A DNA stretch of 64,000 nucleotides from Luscinia megarhynchos (GCA_034336665.1 JAPFBE010000003.1:15850360-15914359), one strand, 5' to 3'. Positions 1-14,900 are shown, numbered from the stretch's first letter. The notes: generated by a model not told the origin, from the sequence alone. Made by a program: numbers and translations.

Positions 1-533
1 GGGATGTAAATACCCTGAAAAGAACACTTGAAAGGAAGTGAACCCACTCAGTATTTTCTACAAACTGTTGGGCTGATGATAGAGGTTAGCATCAGAACTT
101 CCATTGTTCCAAGCGGATTTTTCATACTTATTCACAATTTTCTCCAAGAAAGAAAGTAAATATGCATCTCCAAAGAATGTGTACAATAACATAATGAAAA
201 GGATCTGGAATAAAAAACAGCTTTAAACACTATAAATGTAGCTATTCTAGCTTTTGATTATAAACTAGTACTATTGTAGCAATTTTAAAAATAACCTGTG
301 TTTCGTTTCATTCTGTTGTAGCACTAATCCATATAATTTTACAATTTGACAGTATTGTTTAATCCAAACCATGGACATAAAACAGAAACCAAATTCAGTA
401 AATGTCTATAAAATTCTTCCACTGCTGAAATGTCAGCAATAATAATTCCAGTTTCAAACCTCAGACTTCTTCCAGTTCTATTTGTTCGGGGTGGTTTTTT
501 TTGGTCTGTTAACACTGGAAACTGTAAAAAAGA

Positions 534-559
534 ATTATGCTATTTATAAATAGCATAAT
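534..559. repeat. Perfect 26-bp palindrome
   Basis: ATTATGCTATTTA is followed immediately by its reverse complement TAAATAGCATAAT, with no spacer. A partial further copy (TATAGCATAAT) occurs at about 599-608. It could extrude a cruciform or mark an old insertion. Confidence 0.95.
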
Positions 560-2288
560 ATTGCATTGGCAGATACCAGCATTATTTAATTACTTTTTAT
601 AGCATAATCTTGACACTTGTAATACAAGTGATAACAAAGTAGAAAATGTAGAAAGGCAAACTGTACTACTTTCATGGCTTCCTTTAGGATATCACTGACT
701 CCATAAATTCAGACGTCAACAAGACATTTATAATTACATTGTATTTCCTAATGTTTGTATTATTATAATTCAATGCTCCTTTCCTGGGCACCCATTAGAA
801 AGTAGTTACTTTGCTTGCTTGGTTGGTTGCTTTTTTAAAAAAATTATCAGTGCCAAAGTCCTCAGTGCTGCTATCCTAAGTCTCAGACTCAAAATAGTTT
901 CAGCATGACTAGCTGAAATTCTGAAGTTTATCACATCTCAAGCTTTAGTTTTGAAATCTTTATTTTTGCAGTGGACATAACGTATGTTTTTATCTGGTAC
1001 TTTCACATTTTAAATTTTTGGGGATTCTTTTTTTTTTAAAATCAATAATTTGACAGGCATTTTCGTTAAATTGTAAAATAAGACTTACTGTAAACCAAAG
1101 GCAAACTTGTCAAGCAGGTTCCTGAGGCTGAAACCCTTCACATGGAATTCAGTTTCAGACTAAGACATCCATATTCAGATCCCTGTATGTGAGTTGTGTG
1201 TTCAAGCCTCTAAGAGCTCTACATTGATCAGTCACTCATGATTTAGTAGCCTCAACACAGGCATCTAGTAGCATTTAAGATTGCTGAGGTACCTACAACA
1301 CTCATATGAGATTGGCAGAGAGGCCTTTTAGAGCTGCCTCCGCTGAAATCTCTACCTATCAGTTTTTTGAATCCTCTATTCAAGGTCTGTCCTTTCTAAC
1401 ATTTTCTCCTCAATATACTCATGATCTTGAACTCCACTGCTTTGCAAACATGTTAGCCAATTATTCTTATAATCTGGCTGGTCTTTTCATCACCTGCCTC
1501 AAGAAATTTTCCTTGACACCCTCCAGAAATCTCTGTGACTCTTACATCCTACTACACTGCCTGTCCAGAAAATGCCAGGGAAGTTAAAGTGCTCCCTGAA
1601 AACAAGGGTCAGAGTTCCCCTCCTGAAAAACAAGTGTTTCAGAAACATCATCAGCTGTGTAAAGAAGGCTTTGTCCATTTTTTCACTTTGACCAGGTGGT
1701 CTACAACAAAGATCCAGTATGCCACAGTTTCTGGTCCCACCTCTAACTCTGAACCTCAGGGTCTCAACCACACTGTCATCCATCTGCTATGACCCACTTA
1801 TCCCTTGAGAGTGGGTCATCACCCCATACCAGAAAATACCACCATATATCTGAGACACTCTTTCTCAAAGGGAAACTTCACTCCTCTTTCTTTTGAGCCC
1901 GTCTTTTCTGAAATGTTTGTATTCATCCACCCATCATAAAGTACTGCTATTGATTCTATGTTAACAGTTTTTATATACCAACTAAATTTTTTTTTTAGTA
2001 AGCAAGCTACAACAAGAATTTCTCAAACTTAGTTTACTTGGCTGAACACTAGAATATTAGAAGAAAATTGTCTCAGTGCTGAAAGAAAAACACCTAAACA
2101 AAGCAGCAGCTACTGCCATTTCCATGCTGCAGAAGTAGAGACAAGGTTTGTCCTTACTTTAACACCTCTCATGTCCAAATGGCAGCACAATGGTAAGCTC
2201 TCCACATCTGGGGGAAAGCCTAAGCTACAATGGTCTTCCTGTCTAGAATCTCAAAGAACTTTCATGTTTAGTGCCTCCAATAATAATT

Positions 2289-2311
2289 AAAAAAAAAAAA
2301 AAAAAAAAAAA
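2289..2311 (+). repeat. Poly(A) tract, 23 bases
   Basis: An uninterrupted A-tract follows CCAATAATAATT. No AATAAA stands at the usual distance, so a retroposition origin is not supported. It may be a simple homopolymer. Confidence 0.9.
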
Positions 2312-5300
2312 GGAAGTTTTAAACTGAAAACTTTTCCTCCTCACATTTTGGGCAGACAAAATAGTGTAACACTGCATTCTTTGTGCAATATGGTATGTAA
2401 AAGGTGTTACCTAAAGTAACCATCACCTTCAGTATTCTGGTGTCAGCTCATTGTTAGGTTCCACAGCTCACTGGCTACGGAACATTTCAGAGATGTCTGA
2501 ATTAACCGTAAGAATCTGTCATTCCCTTTCACTTACTCTAGATCTTTAATGAGAATATTTTTTGTGTTGTTCTCCAGGGAAGGATAAATTTGAACAGGAA
2601 ATGCCAATTGTATTTTCAAGCCTCAGTTCACATTAGACAACAGTATTACAAAAAGACAACAATATTCTCCTCTGCCTCTAATGATTCTGTAGCATTTACA
2701 AGACATCTTTTCACTCTCTAGGTCTTCTTCATCAATAAATATTTTTGCTGACATTATGCTCCTACCAAAGAAAATTAAATTTTAGAAGTTTTTTCCTATC
2801 TGTATATTGATGTGTATTTCACTGGAGACCTTCATTTCTCCTCAAAGTTTCTACATTCAAGTTTGCAGAGAAAAAAAAAAAGGCTTTTCTTGTCTGGGAT
2901 TATACAGACAGTACACTCTCTGGAAAATAAGAGAGAAGTTCTTGCCTCCTAATAAAAACTGCTGTTTTTCTCTGTGAAGCATTTAAAAGTGCATTCCTTT
3001 TAGATATTTTCTCTTCTTCACAGAACAGCATAAAGACTAAAATTTATTCCAAATTGCTTAAAAGAAAGACAGCAGACAAAATCCATACCTCAAACACCTC
3101 CTGATCACTGCTGCAGAGGTCAGAGGAACAGGAGAGCTGCCTCTAAACAAGTTGCATGGTAATTTAGCTAACTTGAGAAGCCAAACATACATGTGGAAAT
3201 AAAAGAATCTGCATCCAAGGAAGATTTCTGCTACTACTAACAGATAAGAAATGGCAGCTAAGTTTTCAAAAAATAACATTTTCTACAGATGAAATTTCAA
3301 CCTTTGGAACTAAATCAAGAAGAGAGTTACTGGACTTATTTCAGACCGTTTCTTCAGCATCTGAAAAGTCATGGCTAGATCAGTATACTTTTTCCTTACA
3401 TTTCAATAAGAAGAAAAAAGTCTAAACATCACAGAAGTTCTGGGAAGACTAAAAAAATCTCTTCCAGCAAAAACTGCCCCTACCAATAAGACTAACATAT
3501 TGCACTTTCAGATCTTACACACAACACATGTACTTTTGAGCCAGAACAAAAAAAAGGGATAACCACACAGAATTCAAGTTCACTGTGAAAGTCTGCCCAA
3601 GCATGACAAACAAATACTTCTCAGAAAATGGAGAAGGAAAAGTGTGATCTCACCGAGTTTATTATCACAAACACTATGTGGGGAGAGAGGATAAAAAAGT
3701 GTAGAGTGAAGAGCAAAGGGCCAGGGAATACATAGGCTAAAGAAATTGGGAAAAGAAGGCAGACAAATGCAGCCTGAAAACAGATTGCAAAAGAGGGGTA
3801 AGGCACCTTGACTCAGAAGTTAGTGCTAAAACCAGCATAACAAATAAATGCATCTGTGAACATTAAAATTTTAGTGGAACCCAATTTAACTGAAAGCAGA
3901 GGAACAGTGAGAATTCAGAAATAGCTGCAAACCCACTAAAACCACAGATGAGTCTCATTCCACAGTGTTCTGGTATGCATGGGGGATGAAGGCAACAGGT
4001 TACTAGCTATGCCACCTCAAATACTAGAAGCTGACAGCTGTGTGACAACTGCGTGGGTATCCATATGGTGTTTCATAATGAATTTTGTATTCGAGAAGCC
4101 TAGAAAATTATGGGGAAGAAAAAAAAGTAAGTTTATCACAGTGTATATAAGCAAGGCAGTATTTGAGGGGAAAAGGTAGCATTCTTTCATTAGAAATACT
4201 GGCATATGCAAAAGAAACCGAAGCCCTTCTCCAGGCCTAAAATAGAAACAGCAACCTCCAAGGCTAAATTTAAACTGAGAACAATTATATTCTGTGTTTT
4301 AAAAGACACAATGAATCTACAAAAAATGCCAAACACCTCCTAAGGTAGAGTCTCTCTCTTTTAGCTTTACCCAGCTAGGAGTTAGATACTCAATGTGAAT
4401 TGTCAAGGCTTTCCCCACAGCTAGAAAAGGCAGGGGAGGGAGAGATGATCTGGCCAGAAGGTTACTGATTTTAATGATTTCCAGATGGCAAGACTTGCTT
4501 TTTGGATTTTGGACTCTCTCAACTTACATAAACGAGGGAGATTGGTTATGCAAGACCTAAGCACTGAAACAGTGGGTGAGATTAATTCCACCCAAGTTAC
4601 TTAACTCTGCAGCCCTTCTGTCTGTATGTTTTATTTTTGCATGCACAAACTTATATGCATGCACATGTTTTTAAGATACATTTCCAAATCTTATCAAGAC
4701 TAGTTACCTCTGGGATATTACTTTCTCTGGATCATTATTCTTTCAGTTGCATTGCTACATTAAGATCATCACAGTCCACTGGACTGTATTTGTAATTAAC
4801 ATGCTAGAAACACAAATAAAGTATTCCAAACTGTGCTACTGAAGTAAGAACATCTCCATTGCCAACGTAACTGCAGCGTCAATTCTCACATCCCACAAAG
4901 CAATCTGGCATAGCTAGCAGCAAGACCAGAATTTCTAAAGCTCATCCTTCTTCTTCCACCTGCATATTAGAAAATAAAGTATATATTCACTGGTGAGGAT
5001 CTTCATGAAGCTATAAATATCCCTGCTATGAGCTTTGCATTCCCTTTCTCTGGTATAATTAAAGGTATTACCTGAGATCAATAAAACTTTAAATAACTTG
5101 CAAATAAGGCCCCATTAAAGTAACTTTTCTCCTTATGTTAAGCTTCCAGAAGAATGCTTCAGATCAGACCCTTGAGCAAGAACTCAAATATTTAACATGA
5201 GAGGTTTTCATAAGAAAAATTATGGATTTAGAATGCAGGTCATATATTGACCTCCTAGAGCCATATTTCTCTCAGTTCCAAGGCACTACAAAGATTCAGT

Positions 5301-6611
5301 TAAACAGAGGTGAAAGAAGAAGTAACAGTTGGAAAAGCTTTATGATACTTTGTGGAGTAAAGGTTTTGAACCTTTTACTTGGCAAAATTTCTCATTAATG
5401 TTTAATAACAGGATTCCTACTACAGATTTGATTTAAGATTACTACAAAAATCCAAAAGGCTATACCTGTACAAGTAAGCTTGGAGCTTTATTGCAGTACT
5501 TGGTCTAAACTAGATGCAATATGAAAAACAAAGCTTCCTCAGAGGAAGGGTGCCTTCTGTCCTTTGTAAACTGATATAGTAGCAAGCCTTCTGGTGGTAC
5601 AGAGAGTAAACAATAGTTTTAAGAGCAGTTTGTTGACTTGCATTTGTGCCTGAATGTGCTAAATCTGACCTGGTTTCTTCATACCATGATTCTGGGTGTG
5701 ATTTCTTTTTTTTTAAAAAACTCCAAAACATTGCAGTATAAAATGATGCAGCAAAAGCTCTGGACATCTAGTAATAAATAAAAAAGCTATCAAGCTAATA
5801 AATTGGTTACTCTAAATGCAGTTGAAATCCTCATTAAAAAAATAAAGTAGTCTCACCACACAGGTTTCATTCAGGTAGCACTGTTTGAATAGTCTATTAT
5901 CACCACCTCTTCAAAAAATAAAAAGGTGGCCTTGAAGAATGTTAATTGTTAATCTATCCCAGCCTAAAAATCGAGAGAAAAACCTCAAACAAATCCACAG
6001 ATAAGAGACCACTGTATCTAATTTTTCATTTACTTTTGTCTTTCCACATATTTGTTCTTTGCAAGAATAAACTATGCCCTCATAATTTGATTTCTTAGCC
6101 AGATCTGTTCAGAAAGGGCATGTTCTTCCACTGAAAAATTTTGGGTCTTATTGTTTACTGTAGATACAGAGCTATAAAACTAAACAGACCTTTCATTTTC
6201 ATTTTTCTTTTAATAGCTCAGAAGTGGTAAAAAATTGTCTTCCTTCACATAAACATATTTAGGATACATTTTCAGAAAGTTCCTGAAACATGGTCTTCAG
6301 ATGAAGAGACAAGTGAAAGCTGAGAAAATATAATCACAAGACTTTGGCTGTGAAATTTTTATTCATATTTTTTTAAAGCCTTGTACATGCCTGCTAAATA
6401 CTTTGACAAAACGACAGATTTATTGCCATTCATATTTTATACAGAGACACAAGTGTTCAATTCTCCTTACATCCATAAAAATGAAAAGTGTTACAGTGTG
6501 CTAACTAGTACATACAAAAATCTTTGTAGAAGGAACAGAAGGAACAGGCTAGTAGCATTTTCTAAAACTGACCAGAAGAGACCACTATGCTGTAACTCAT
6601 TAACTAAACAA

Positions 6612-6668
6612 AGATGTGTGTGTGGGTGTATACACACTTGTGCACAGCTCTGTATGTGTGCACATGTG
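6612..6668. repeat. TG-rich imperfect repeat
   Basis: Imperfect TGTG/CACA stretch including GATGTGTGTGTGGGTGTA and TGTATGTGTGCACATGTG; alternating purine-pyrimidine sequence, possibly a decayed TG microsatellite. Confidence 0.7.
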
Positions 6669-9600
6669 AATTGGAAGGATGTTGGTAAAGGAACAGAAGC
6701 TCATCTTCAGCAATATAAATTAAACACTATCCATTCCATTGAGAACCCTACTAAACAGAAACCAAGAAATACTAAAGACAGGCTGATCACCCTTGATTTG
6801 CTTCTCTGATCCTGGCATCATCTAGACATCTACTCTGCATTCCCTTTTATGTTATCTGAGGAATACGGCTGAAGGGGGCACTACACCCCGGAGTTTCTGA
6901 GGAGAAATGCCTCTCCCTTTTTTTTTTTTAAATCTGCTAGAGCCCATGGGGTGGATGTTGTTTGGCCTTTGATCAGCCTTTCTAGAAGTCACTGGGGTAG
7001 CTCTTACTGATTCTCTTTTGCTCCCTAAATAGTTTCTCAGCACTACAAAAACTGTTATAGCAGTGGAAGCAGGAAGGACTTGCAAAATTAGAACAGGCTC
7101 AGAGCCCAGGGTGCCATCAGATACTATCTTGTATATGTTTCTTAACACCACTCTTCACTGGCTGCTGTTTTGAGGGGAAAAAAATGGAAGGCACCACTTC
7201 ACAGGAACAGTCACGGAAAACTTGATCCTGTAGAAGCAGCAGCTAGTCAGCTCTGCTCTGCAGATGGCATTGCCTGCAACATATTTCTGTGCATAAACAT
7301 GGCATTACTCTATCTCTGTTGGAAATGTTAATTGATTTCAAGAAGATAGCTTGCCTCCCGGTCAAGATGCATACTGTCAAAAGAACAGGTAGGTGTAAGT
7401 GTAACCAGTCAAGTTTTTTAGGTCTTAACAGAATTTTATCTTTCCACATCTCAGCGCATTATTACACTTACAAATATCACTCACCTCTGTCATATCTCAA
7501 AATAATTTTTTTTTAAAGCCCATCTATAAACCAAAGGAAAATCAGTAATGATGATAATCCTGTTTAGCCAAAGTTAAGTACAAGCAAACTGTTTTGAAAA
7601 TAATTTTCAGCACACTGGAATACGTGCTAATCTTCTGTTCTTCGAACTGTATGAAAATTGCTTCATAATATGCATTTAGAAAGAAGTTCTCAGTGTTATT
7701 TGGATTCTTTCTGGACTGAAAACTTAGGAGAGCTGTTTAATAAGACAGCATGCTTCTACCAAGAACTGGAAATAGAACCACCACCCTTTCAGAGAACATA
7801 GGCATCTTGTTTCTGCAGCAGGAGAGTGTAACAGATCAGGGTTAGTATGAATAGAATATTGGAGGAAGCACTGAGAGAGTGCACACACAAGCATGCACGA
7901 GCATGAGAAAAAACTGCACAAGGTTTCAAGAAAAAACAGTGTTGATAATCAAGAATAATGTTCATAGGATGGTGCTTCAAAAGTAAAATTGAGTAAAACA
8001 TTATGCTAAGCTCATAAGGCTGCAGCACAGCTGATTCACAAGCAGACCATGCGTCCCCCAACAGAAGGATGGCCACAAGATTGCAGCTTACTATATGTGT
8101 GCCTATCTTCTGTTAGCCCATCAAGGAAACAGATTATTAACATACTTTTCAAACACAAACTCCAAACAACGAAAAGTAGAAAACAGGCCCATGGAAGTTG
8201 AAGAAAGCAAGATTGAAGCTAAGGACCATCTCATAACAACAAACAACATCTAAACCTAATATATACATAGAAGGCGTAAGAACTAGTTTGTCATCACCAC
8301 CCAGAGGAACTTCAGAGATGAAGGAGGGACTTGAAAGCTCCTTACCCTTGAACTTCATCCTGCACCCTGGAGATACTGCCCAAATCAGACACCTTTCATG
8401 AGCACACACTTGTCCCTTTATAGTTCTAAGCATGTGGACGCGAGGGTGCAAGTGAATGAAACCATGAAGAAATAGGCATCCATGAGTACAATCATTTCAC
8501 TTCAAGACCTGCAAATATTCACCCTCTCTTTATGCAAGACTGACACTGAACTTCATTACATTAATCTTTCTACATCCATTACTATACAGAAATTAGTCTT
8601 CACATGGAAGAAGAAACAGAAGATGCCTTATCAAAGTTTTTAAGGTGCAAGCAACTATAAAATTGGAGCGCAATGTTGGTATCTGTTTCCAAAAAAGAGT
8701 TACCTGTTCTGGTTAGGAACAAATCCTCGTTTTGCTACACATCTGAAAAAGTGAAAATAAAATTGCATAAAGTGATTTTTCATAATGGGCTAAGTCAAGT
8801 CATTATGTTATACACTGTTAGGGCTTAAAAGGAACTTGCACAAAGATTGGTCAAATTTAGCAATTTAAACTAGAATGAATCAGAGATAGTAAAAATGCAA
8901 ATACTTTATAAATCCAAATGATGTTTTCATCTTAAATCAGAAGCAGCTTAAATAGATATACTTTAGAAAAGGAAAAGTTAGTACGCAGTTGGATGATTCT
9001 TGAAGAAAGCAAGCAGCAGACTCAAGCTTTATTGTCCAGGTGCAGCTACATACAGCAAAAGAAGTATGTGTTTCGAAGAGTTTCAGAATTGTAATGCATG
9101 TATAAGGCATAGATATAATAAATAATTACTTCAGTTCTGTGCAAACATTTAACAACTGCTACTGGTTGAAAAAAGAACGCAAAGTCTTAGCAAAAATGGC
9201 CTCTATACAAGAGCTCAGCCTGCCTTCCTACTGTATCCAAAATTTCTTGATTATCCGACTCTGATGTCAGGTTTGTCCAGTCCCCTACTTAGGCTTTTAG
9301 CTGTGATCAAACCACACATTATAAGTGCAATTATTAGGTCTTTTTCACAAGAATTTATGAATTTGTACAAACGTTAACAGATGTAATGGTACGTAAATGG
9401 TAATGTAAACTACTTTCCTTTTTTCCCCATTTATTGTTATCCAGGCTTTGATTGAGAAGTAAAAACCACTATACTGAAAAATAAGTTACAAATTCCAAGA
9501 ATTCTTACTTGAAAAGTATAAGAAGTTTTTTTTATACTTTAGGAGGGTATTCCATGATTTAGGAATTACAAAGTGAGTAATCAAGGAAATATAAATTGTT

Positions 9601-9793
9601 TTAACAAGGACGTTCAGAGAGACAACTTATTGTTTACAAACACACTGTAATCTTATACTGATGTAAAAATACAGAGCCCAAGAAGAGCCTGTGGTTTTCC
9701 GAAAAATTGAAATGATAGAAAAGCTTTCATTGTTATTGTCAATGTTATACCTACACTGTCAAATGTTCATTTTCCAGAACTCCTGAGTTTTTT

Positions 9794-9840
9794 AATAAAA
9801 GGACTTTAAATGCACCAAAAAAAAAAAAAAAAAAAAAAAA
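9794..9840 (+). repeat. AATAAA plus 24-base poly(A) tract
   Basis: AATAAA at 9794-9799 is followed 17 nt later by 24 uninterrupted A (9817-9840). This is the spacing of a polyadenylated mRNA 3' end, so the sequence to the left may be a retroposed transcript end on the plus strand. I do not recognise the upstream sequence, and no target-site duplication is obvious by eye. Confidence 0.6.
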
Positions 9841-10362
9841 GTAATGTGAATGGCATATTCAACACACTTTAGCATATTTAAATTTTAGGTCAACTTGGTT
9901 GCTGCAAATAATTTTGAAAGCCAGACACATGATCCAGACCCATTTTTACCACTGAATATTTAATAATCAACATGAATCATCTCCTGAAACACAGAGTTGT
10001 ACTCTTAGTGGCCTTTGTTTAAATACACAGAGTGTCCAGGAATCAATGATTAACCTAGTGTCTTAGAGCTTCACATGTGTCTTAGAAAAGTTTAAAAAAA
10101 TCCACAAGAATCCTTTGCAAGAAAACAATTACCCTAAAATTCAGAAATACCATTTTGTTTGCATCAATTATGCTACACAGTAATTTTCAATTTGATGACA
10201 AGACCAGATTGTAATCCAATATTCCACCAAGTTCATATTACTACAGATGTAGTTCTATAATTAGCCATATGCTGTTCCCTCTCCCATATATTAATTTGCA
10301 TTAACTATAAATTCCCTTGCTTGCACCGCTACTTTCCTAATGATCCAAGAACCTACATCAAG

Positions 10363-10408
10363 GTCTAAATCTCATCTAAATCTCATCTTATTTCTAAATC
10401 TCATCTAT
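10363..10408. repeat. Short tandem repeat, TCTAAATCTCATC
   Basis: Three near-copies of TCTAAATCTCATC, partly overlapping, with a short spacer before the third copy. Confidence 0.85.
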
Positions 10409-11669
10409 TTCAGTTTCTTCTGCTACTGCTTCTAAGAAATAATGTAGTCACATTGCTACACTTTAATTTTCAGCATAACAATTTCAACATTTTGCAAGAA
10501 AAACTAATTTGTATGGATAGTCTTGCTTTGGGTGCTCATCACATCCACACTTAAAAACAAGATTTCACTTACAAGGATCTTAAAATGAGATACAGCTCTA
10601 CAAGCTGTTTGCAATTAAGAGCCATTAGGGGCAGCCACAGAACACACTGCTGCAGGTCTGAATATGATTCCTGTATTATTACAAGTGTAATGATATATAA
10701 TCCCTTTGCAGATGGAGTTTGCAGCAACTACTAGGGGGCTTGTTTATTTACTGGCAATACTCCAAGCAAAGCTCTTACTTGTGGCATGAGCAGTAACCTT
10801 TCACTTAGCAACACCAGTACCCACAGCAAGAGTTCATATAAAAGATTATGTAAAATACATACAGTTTCTTTACAGAATAAAAGAAAAAGGGCAAAAAATG
10901 TCTGGTTTATCCAGAGCCATTAGTGTGACCAACTGGAAGAAACTGACTAAAAGAAATACTGATCTGAGATACTGTGACTGCAACAAATTGCTTATCTTTG
11001 ACTTAATTTAAATTGAAAACCATCAGTAATACATTTTACATATCCTTCCAAAGCAAGATGAATCACTCTTGTTATTTTTAACTCAAGCTTCTATGCTTCT
11101 TTCAGCTACCTGCATTATTGAAGGACAAGGGTAACCCCCTCATCCTTCTTGTTTTGAAGATCTTCTGCAGCATCAGGTGTCTCTGCACCCCAGCTTTGTA
11201 TTGCATGAAATGTTGTAATGGACAAGATAACTTAAGCCATCCTAATTTGTGGTACTGAGAGCAAACACCCTCATACTGTACTCCTTTAAACTGAACACAT
11301 CTGAAAAAAAAATTTCTTAGTATCCCCTTCCACAGCAAGTTAATTTCTCCACTCTGAAGGCAGTCTCTTATCTTTGACCTGCACCTTCTATTTCTAAATA
11401 TTAGCTGTCAGGAGCAAAGGAGGGATGGAATGAGAATTTTTTGTACTGAATACATCCATATCTGAGCAGGGCTCACAACACGACAAGCACAAAGGAGGAG
11501 GTAAGGGAACTGAGTACTCTACAAGGGAACTTTCAAACACCAGTCTGCACTGTCAGAAAAGCCTCAAAGGGAAACAACTCAGTACAACTGCTGACATCAA
11601 AGCAGCATCATTCCATTAATATGGCTACAAAGTGACTTATGTTATTAACAAAAAACATTAACTTTCATA

Positions 11670-11915
11670 AAATCATAGAATATCCTTAGGTGGAAAGGAC
11701 CCACAAGGATCCTCGAATCCAACTCCTGGCTATGCACAGGACACCCCAGGAATCACACCATGTTCCTGAGAGCATTGTCCAAATACCTCTGGAACTCTGT
11801 CAGGCTTGGTGCTGTGACCACCTCCCTGGAGAGCCTGTTTCAGTGCCCACCCACCCTCTGGGTGAAGAACCTTTTCCTGATACTCAACCTAAATCTCCCT
11901 TACCATTCCTCTGGT
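11670..11915 (-). mobile_element. CR1 LINE 3' fragment
   Basis: The left edge reads AATCATAGAATATCC, the reverse complement of the CR1 3' end. It is followed by the typical antisense CR1 text, including GGACCCACAAGGATCC, GAGCCTGTTTCAGTGCCCA and CCCTCTGGGTGAAGAACC. The element is therefore on the minus strand, heavily 5'-truncated, and lies in intron 3 in the same orientation as CDKL5. Open frames inside it are remnants. The copy at 16146 is of the same type, as is the tail of the copy at 50134. Confidence 0.92.
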
Positions 11916-14900
11916 AACTTAATGCATTTAAAAATGCATTCATGCCCACTTTGTTGAACTCTGGCCAGGCCCTCTTAAAGAAATCATTGTATGTGACTGA
12001 TAATGATAGCAAAGGTTTATATAAGATAAAATCAAATAAAACCTTGAAACAGAGCATATCTTAGCAATATATAACAGAAATAACAGACAATAAAAGCAAT
12101 GAAAAAAAGATCTGGGACTACCTTACTTCATCCCCTCATCCTACATAACCTTACAAGAGTGAACCCAAATGTTTACTTCAGTTAATCCCAGGACTCAGAC
12201 TTTGAGGAAATAAGGAAAATACCAGAAATCTAATTTTTTTCCAGTACTGTGGATAAGTCATTTTAGAATCTGATAGTTTCCTCAAAATTAGTGCTTTAAC
12301 AATTTTTATTAAGAAATGTATATGAAAGAACTCTGCAAAAATAATTAAAGAACGAGAGAGACTTGGAAATAAGATTTTGAGGAAAAGAAATAAAAGGCAG
12401 CAGTATTGTGATACGGAGAGTATTAAAGCCCACTTTGGGGGTGAGAGGGGAGACTGAATTAGTGGTGGTCTGCTCAAGCTGTGGGAACTCAGCATGTTCA
12501 GTTTCTGTGCTCCATTCTGCACAACTATCTGATCTTTGAAGCACTAACAGTACACGTAGGAATCTTCACTTAGCTGAATGCAAATCAGCACTTTATTGAC
12601 ATCAACCATAGTTAATACACATTAATATAATGCAATCTGATTGTCTGTTTCCCTCTGCCACAGGGGAGTGAGAGGACTATGAAGGAAATTCAGGTTCAGG
12701 TTAAGACAAATGTCACAATGCATCAATGAAAAATGAAAGCTTTATAGATTGTCAATACCCTGCATAGGAAGCAGTTATAGATGTTCATTGTACGTCTCTT
12801 ACATGTCCAGAAAGCAATACCTGAAGAATCACCACTAATCAAGCTTACCTCTCACTGCACTCAAGGGAATGCCAAGGAAGTAGCGTTTGGAAGTCCACGA
12901 AATAAATACTCTACATTTAATATTTCACACCAGAATTCTCTAAGGAACTCAAAAGGTTATTCACTGCCCCATGGTGAAGTTGAAGCAAGTGGTTATTAAA
13001 GAGTTTACTATGAATTTCAGCACTACCACTTGCCTAGTAGCAAGTATTTTCCTCACATAATACTTAGGACAGATCTCAACTTTGACTACTACAACCATTT
13101 ACTACTGGCAAACTATTTATGCAGAAGGTCCAAAAAGTCTCATACTCATTGTATGTGTTTCACACAAGTTTTGTCACAAAAAAATCACCAGTGATATGAT
13201 GCTTCAGCCCAAGGAACAACAGCATTAATGGAATAATCTTCAACAGATAAGCTGCCATACTGAAGGAAAACAGTATGCTGCACAGAGATTTTACCCTGGC
13301 AACAATCAAAACCAAAAATCTTGCCACAAATCCAAACCAAATTTGATCAATTTAGAAAATTAGCATATTGCTTTAAATTACATTTAAAAAAAACCAGCAA
13401 AAAATTTGAGGACAAGGGGAAAAAACACAGACAGCAATCTGGTCTCATTTTTCATTTACTCATCATTTAATTCCTCAATTAACCAAAGAGGAATTACTGT
13501 CAAATCAGTCACAATCTAAAGTAAAACAAAAAAGAGATATACCCATTTCAGTACAAAAGATAACACAAAAAAAGTTAGACTGCAATGACTGTATTCTTCA
13601 ATCTAAGTACTTGACTTAACACATGCCGAGTAGCTAAGGAACCTTGAAAGCCAAATCTTAAGTACATGAAAAAATACAACACACTGAAAAAACCTGCAGC
13701 TTTTACAAACAAGTACACTGACCTTTTTATTTCAACACTACAGAGGAACTCAACAACATAAAAATGGTTAGCAGATTTAAAGTGCAAAGGTGTTAATACC
13801 AGCAGACACAAGAATTGAAAAAGGGATTCTAACATCCACCAGGGATCTTCAGAACTCTGCTTTTTATGACAACATTAGAGAAAACCCAAATTTTCTATGA
13901 GTTTGAAGGTCTCATTTGCTCATTTGCAGCATGACCAGGTTCCTGGTGCCTGTACTTTGCTGAGAAAAGGCCAGGAGGGAATTACTGATCAGTGCACATT
14001 CTAGAAATATGAATTATCTGAACTGTCATCTTGGATGATGAAATCACTCTTCAGGGTTACAGAAAATGTAGTGGAATAGCTTGTGTGACCAGAGCTCTAC
14101 CACAACTGACACAGCTCATCTTCTAAATATCCTGAGAAGGAGAGGAGGTCCTTGCAGAGGAGAGGGGTGCCTGAATGCACATACATTTGCTTTCAAATAG
14201 CTAGCAAATAGCAAATTCACTTTCAAGACAAAAGTCAAAAGTTTTTGTATGAGGGTTAGGAGACAGAACAACAGAGCTTACATTAAGGGGAACACCTGCT
14301 TCAAAGCACCTTATGAAGAGAGCAAAATAGATTAAGCCTTTTTAAGGGAAACCTTCCAATAAAGTCCAGCTTTCACACAGGACTTAGAGCATCCCAACAT
14401 TTGCTCCAAGGGTAATACAGAGTGATGGAGGCAATCAGATTTTTGAAAAACAGAGAAGGCAATTGCTTGACACTGATCAACAAGCCAACAGGAATGTGAA
14501 GGCTGATGATAACCTCAGAGGCAATGTGTATGACTGACAGAAGACCACTGTACATGGAGGAATTAGTGATGCACATCAGAGTTCACCTGAGGTGGCCCAG
14601 GCTCAGCTGCCTGGACTGCAGGACTAAACTCAGCCAGGTCATTGTACCAGAGGAGCAGCATCTCCTGTGTACCACTGTACCAGCACCCAAAGCTACATAA
14701 CATGCATGGCTTTGCCCTTAATCTAGGGATGTAGAAGGAAGCTGTCCTGAGAATACCTTTCTGTTTCACAATAGAAGTGATTAGGAGTTTTATTTTAAAA
14801 GAATCCTGTAATAGTTTGAAAAAGGAAAATAGTGAAAAAAATCTTCTTACAGACTGGTCTGCACAGCATGCTGAACTCTGGTCAGAGGCCATTCTAATGC

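Noticed and set aside
8050..8085. Minus-strand LVAILLL, vaguely like the CDKL5 exon 4 core E-I-V-A-I-K-K-F
   Set aside because: The lysines are missing, the flanks do not match, and splice sites are absent.
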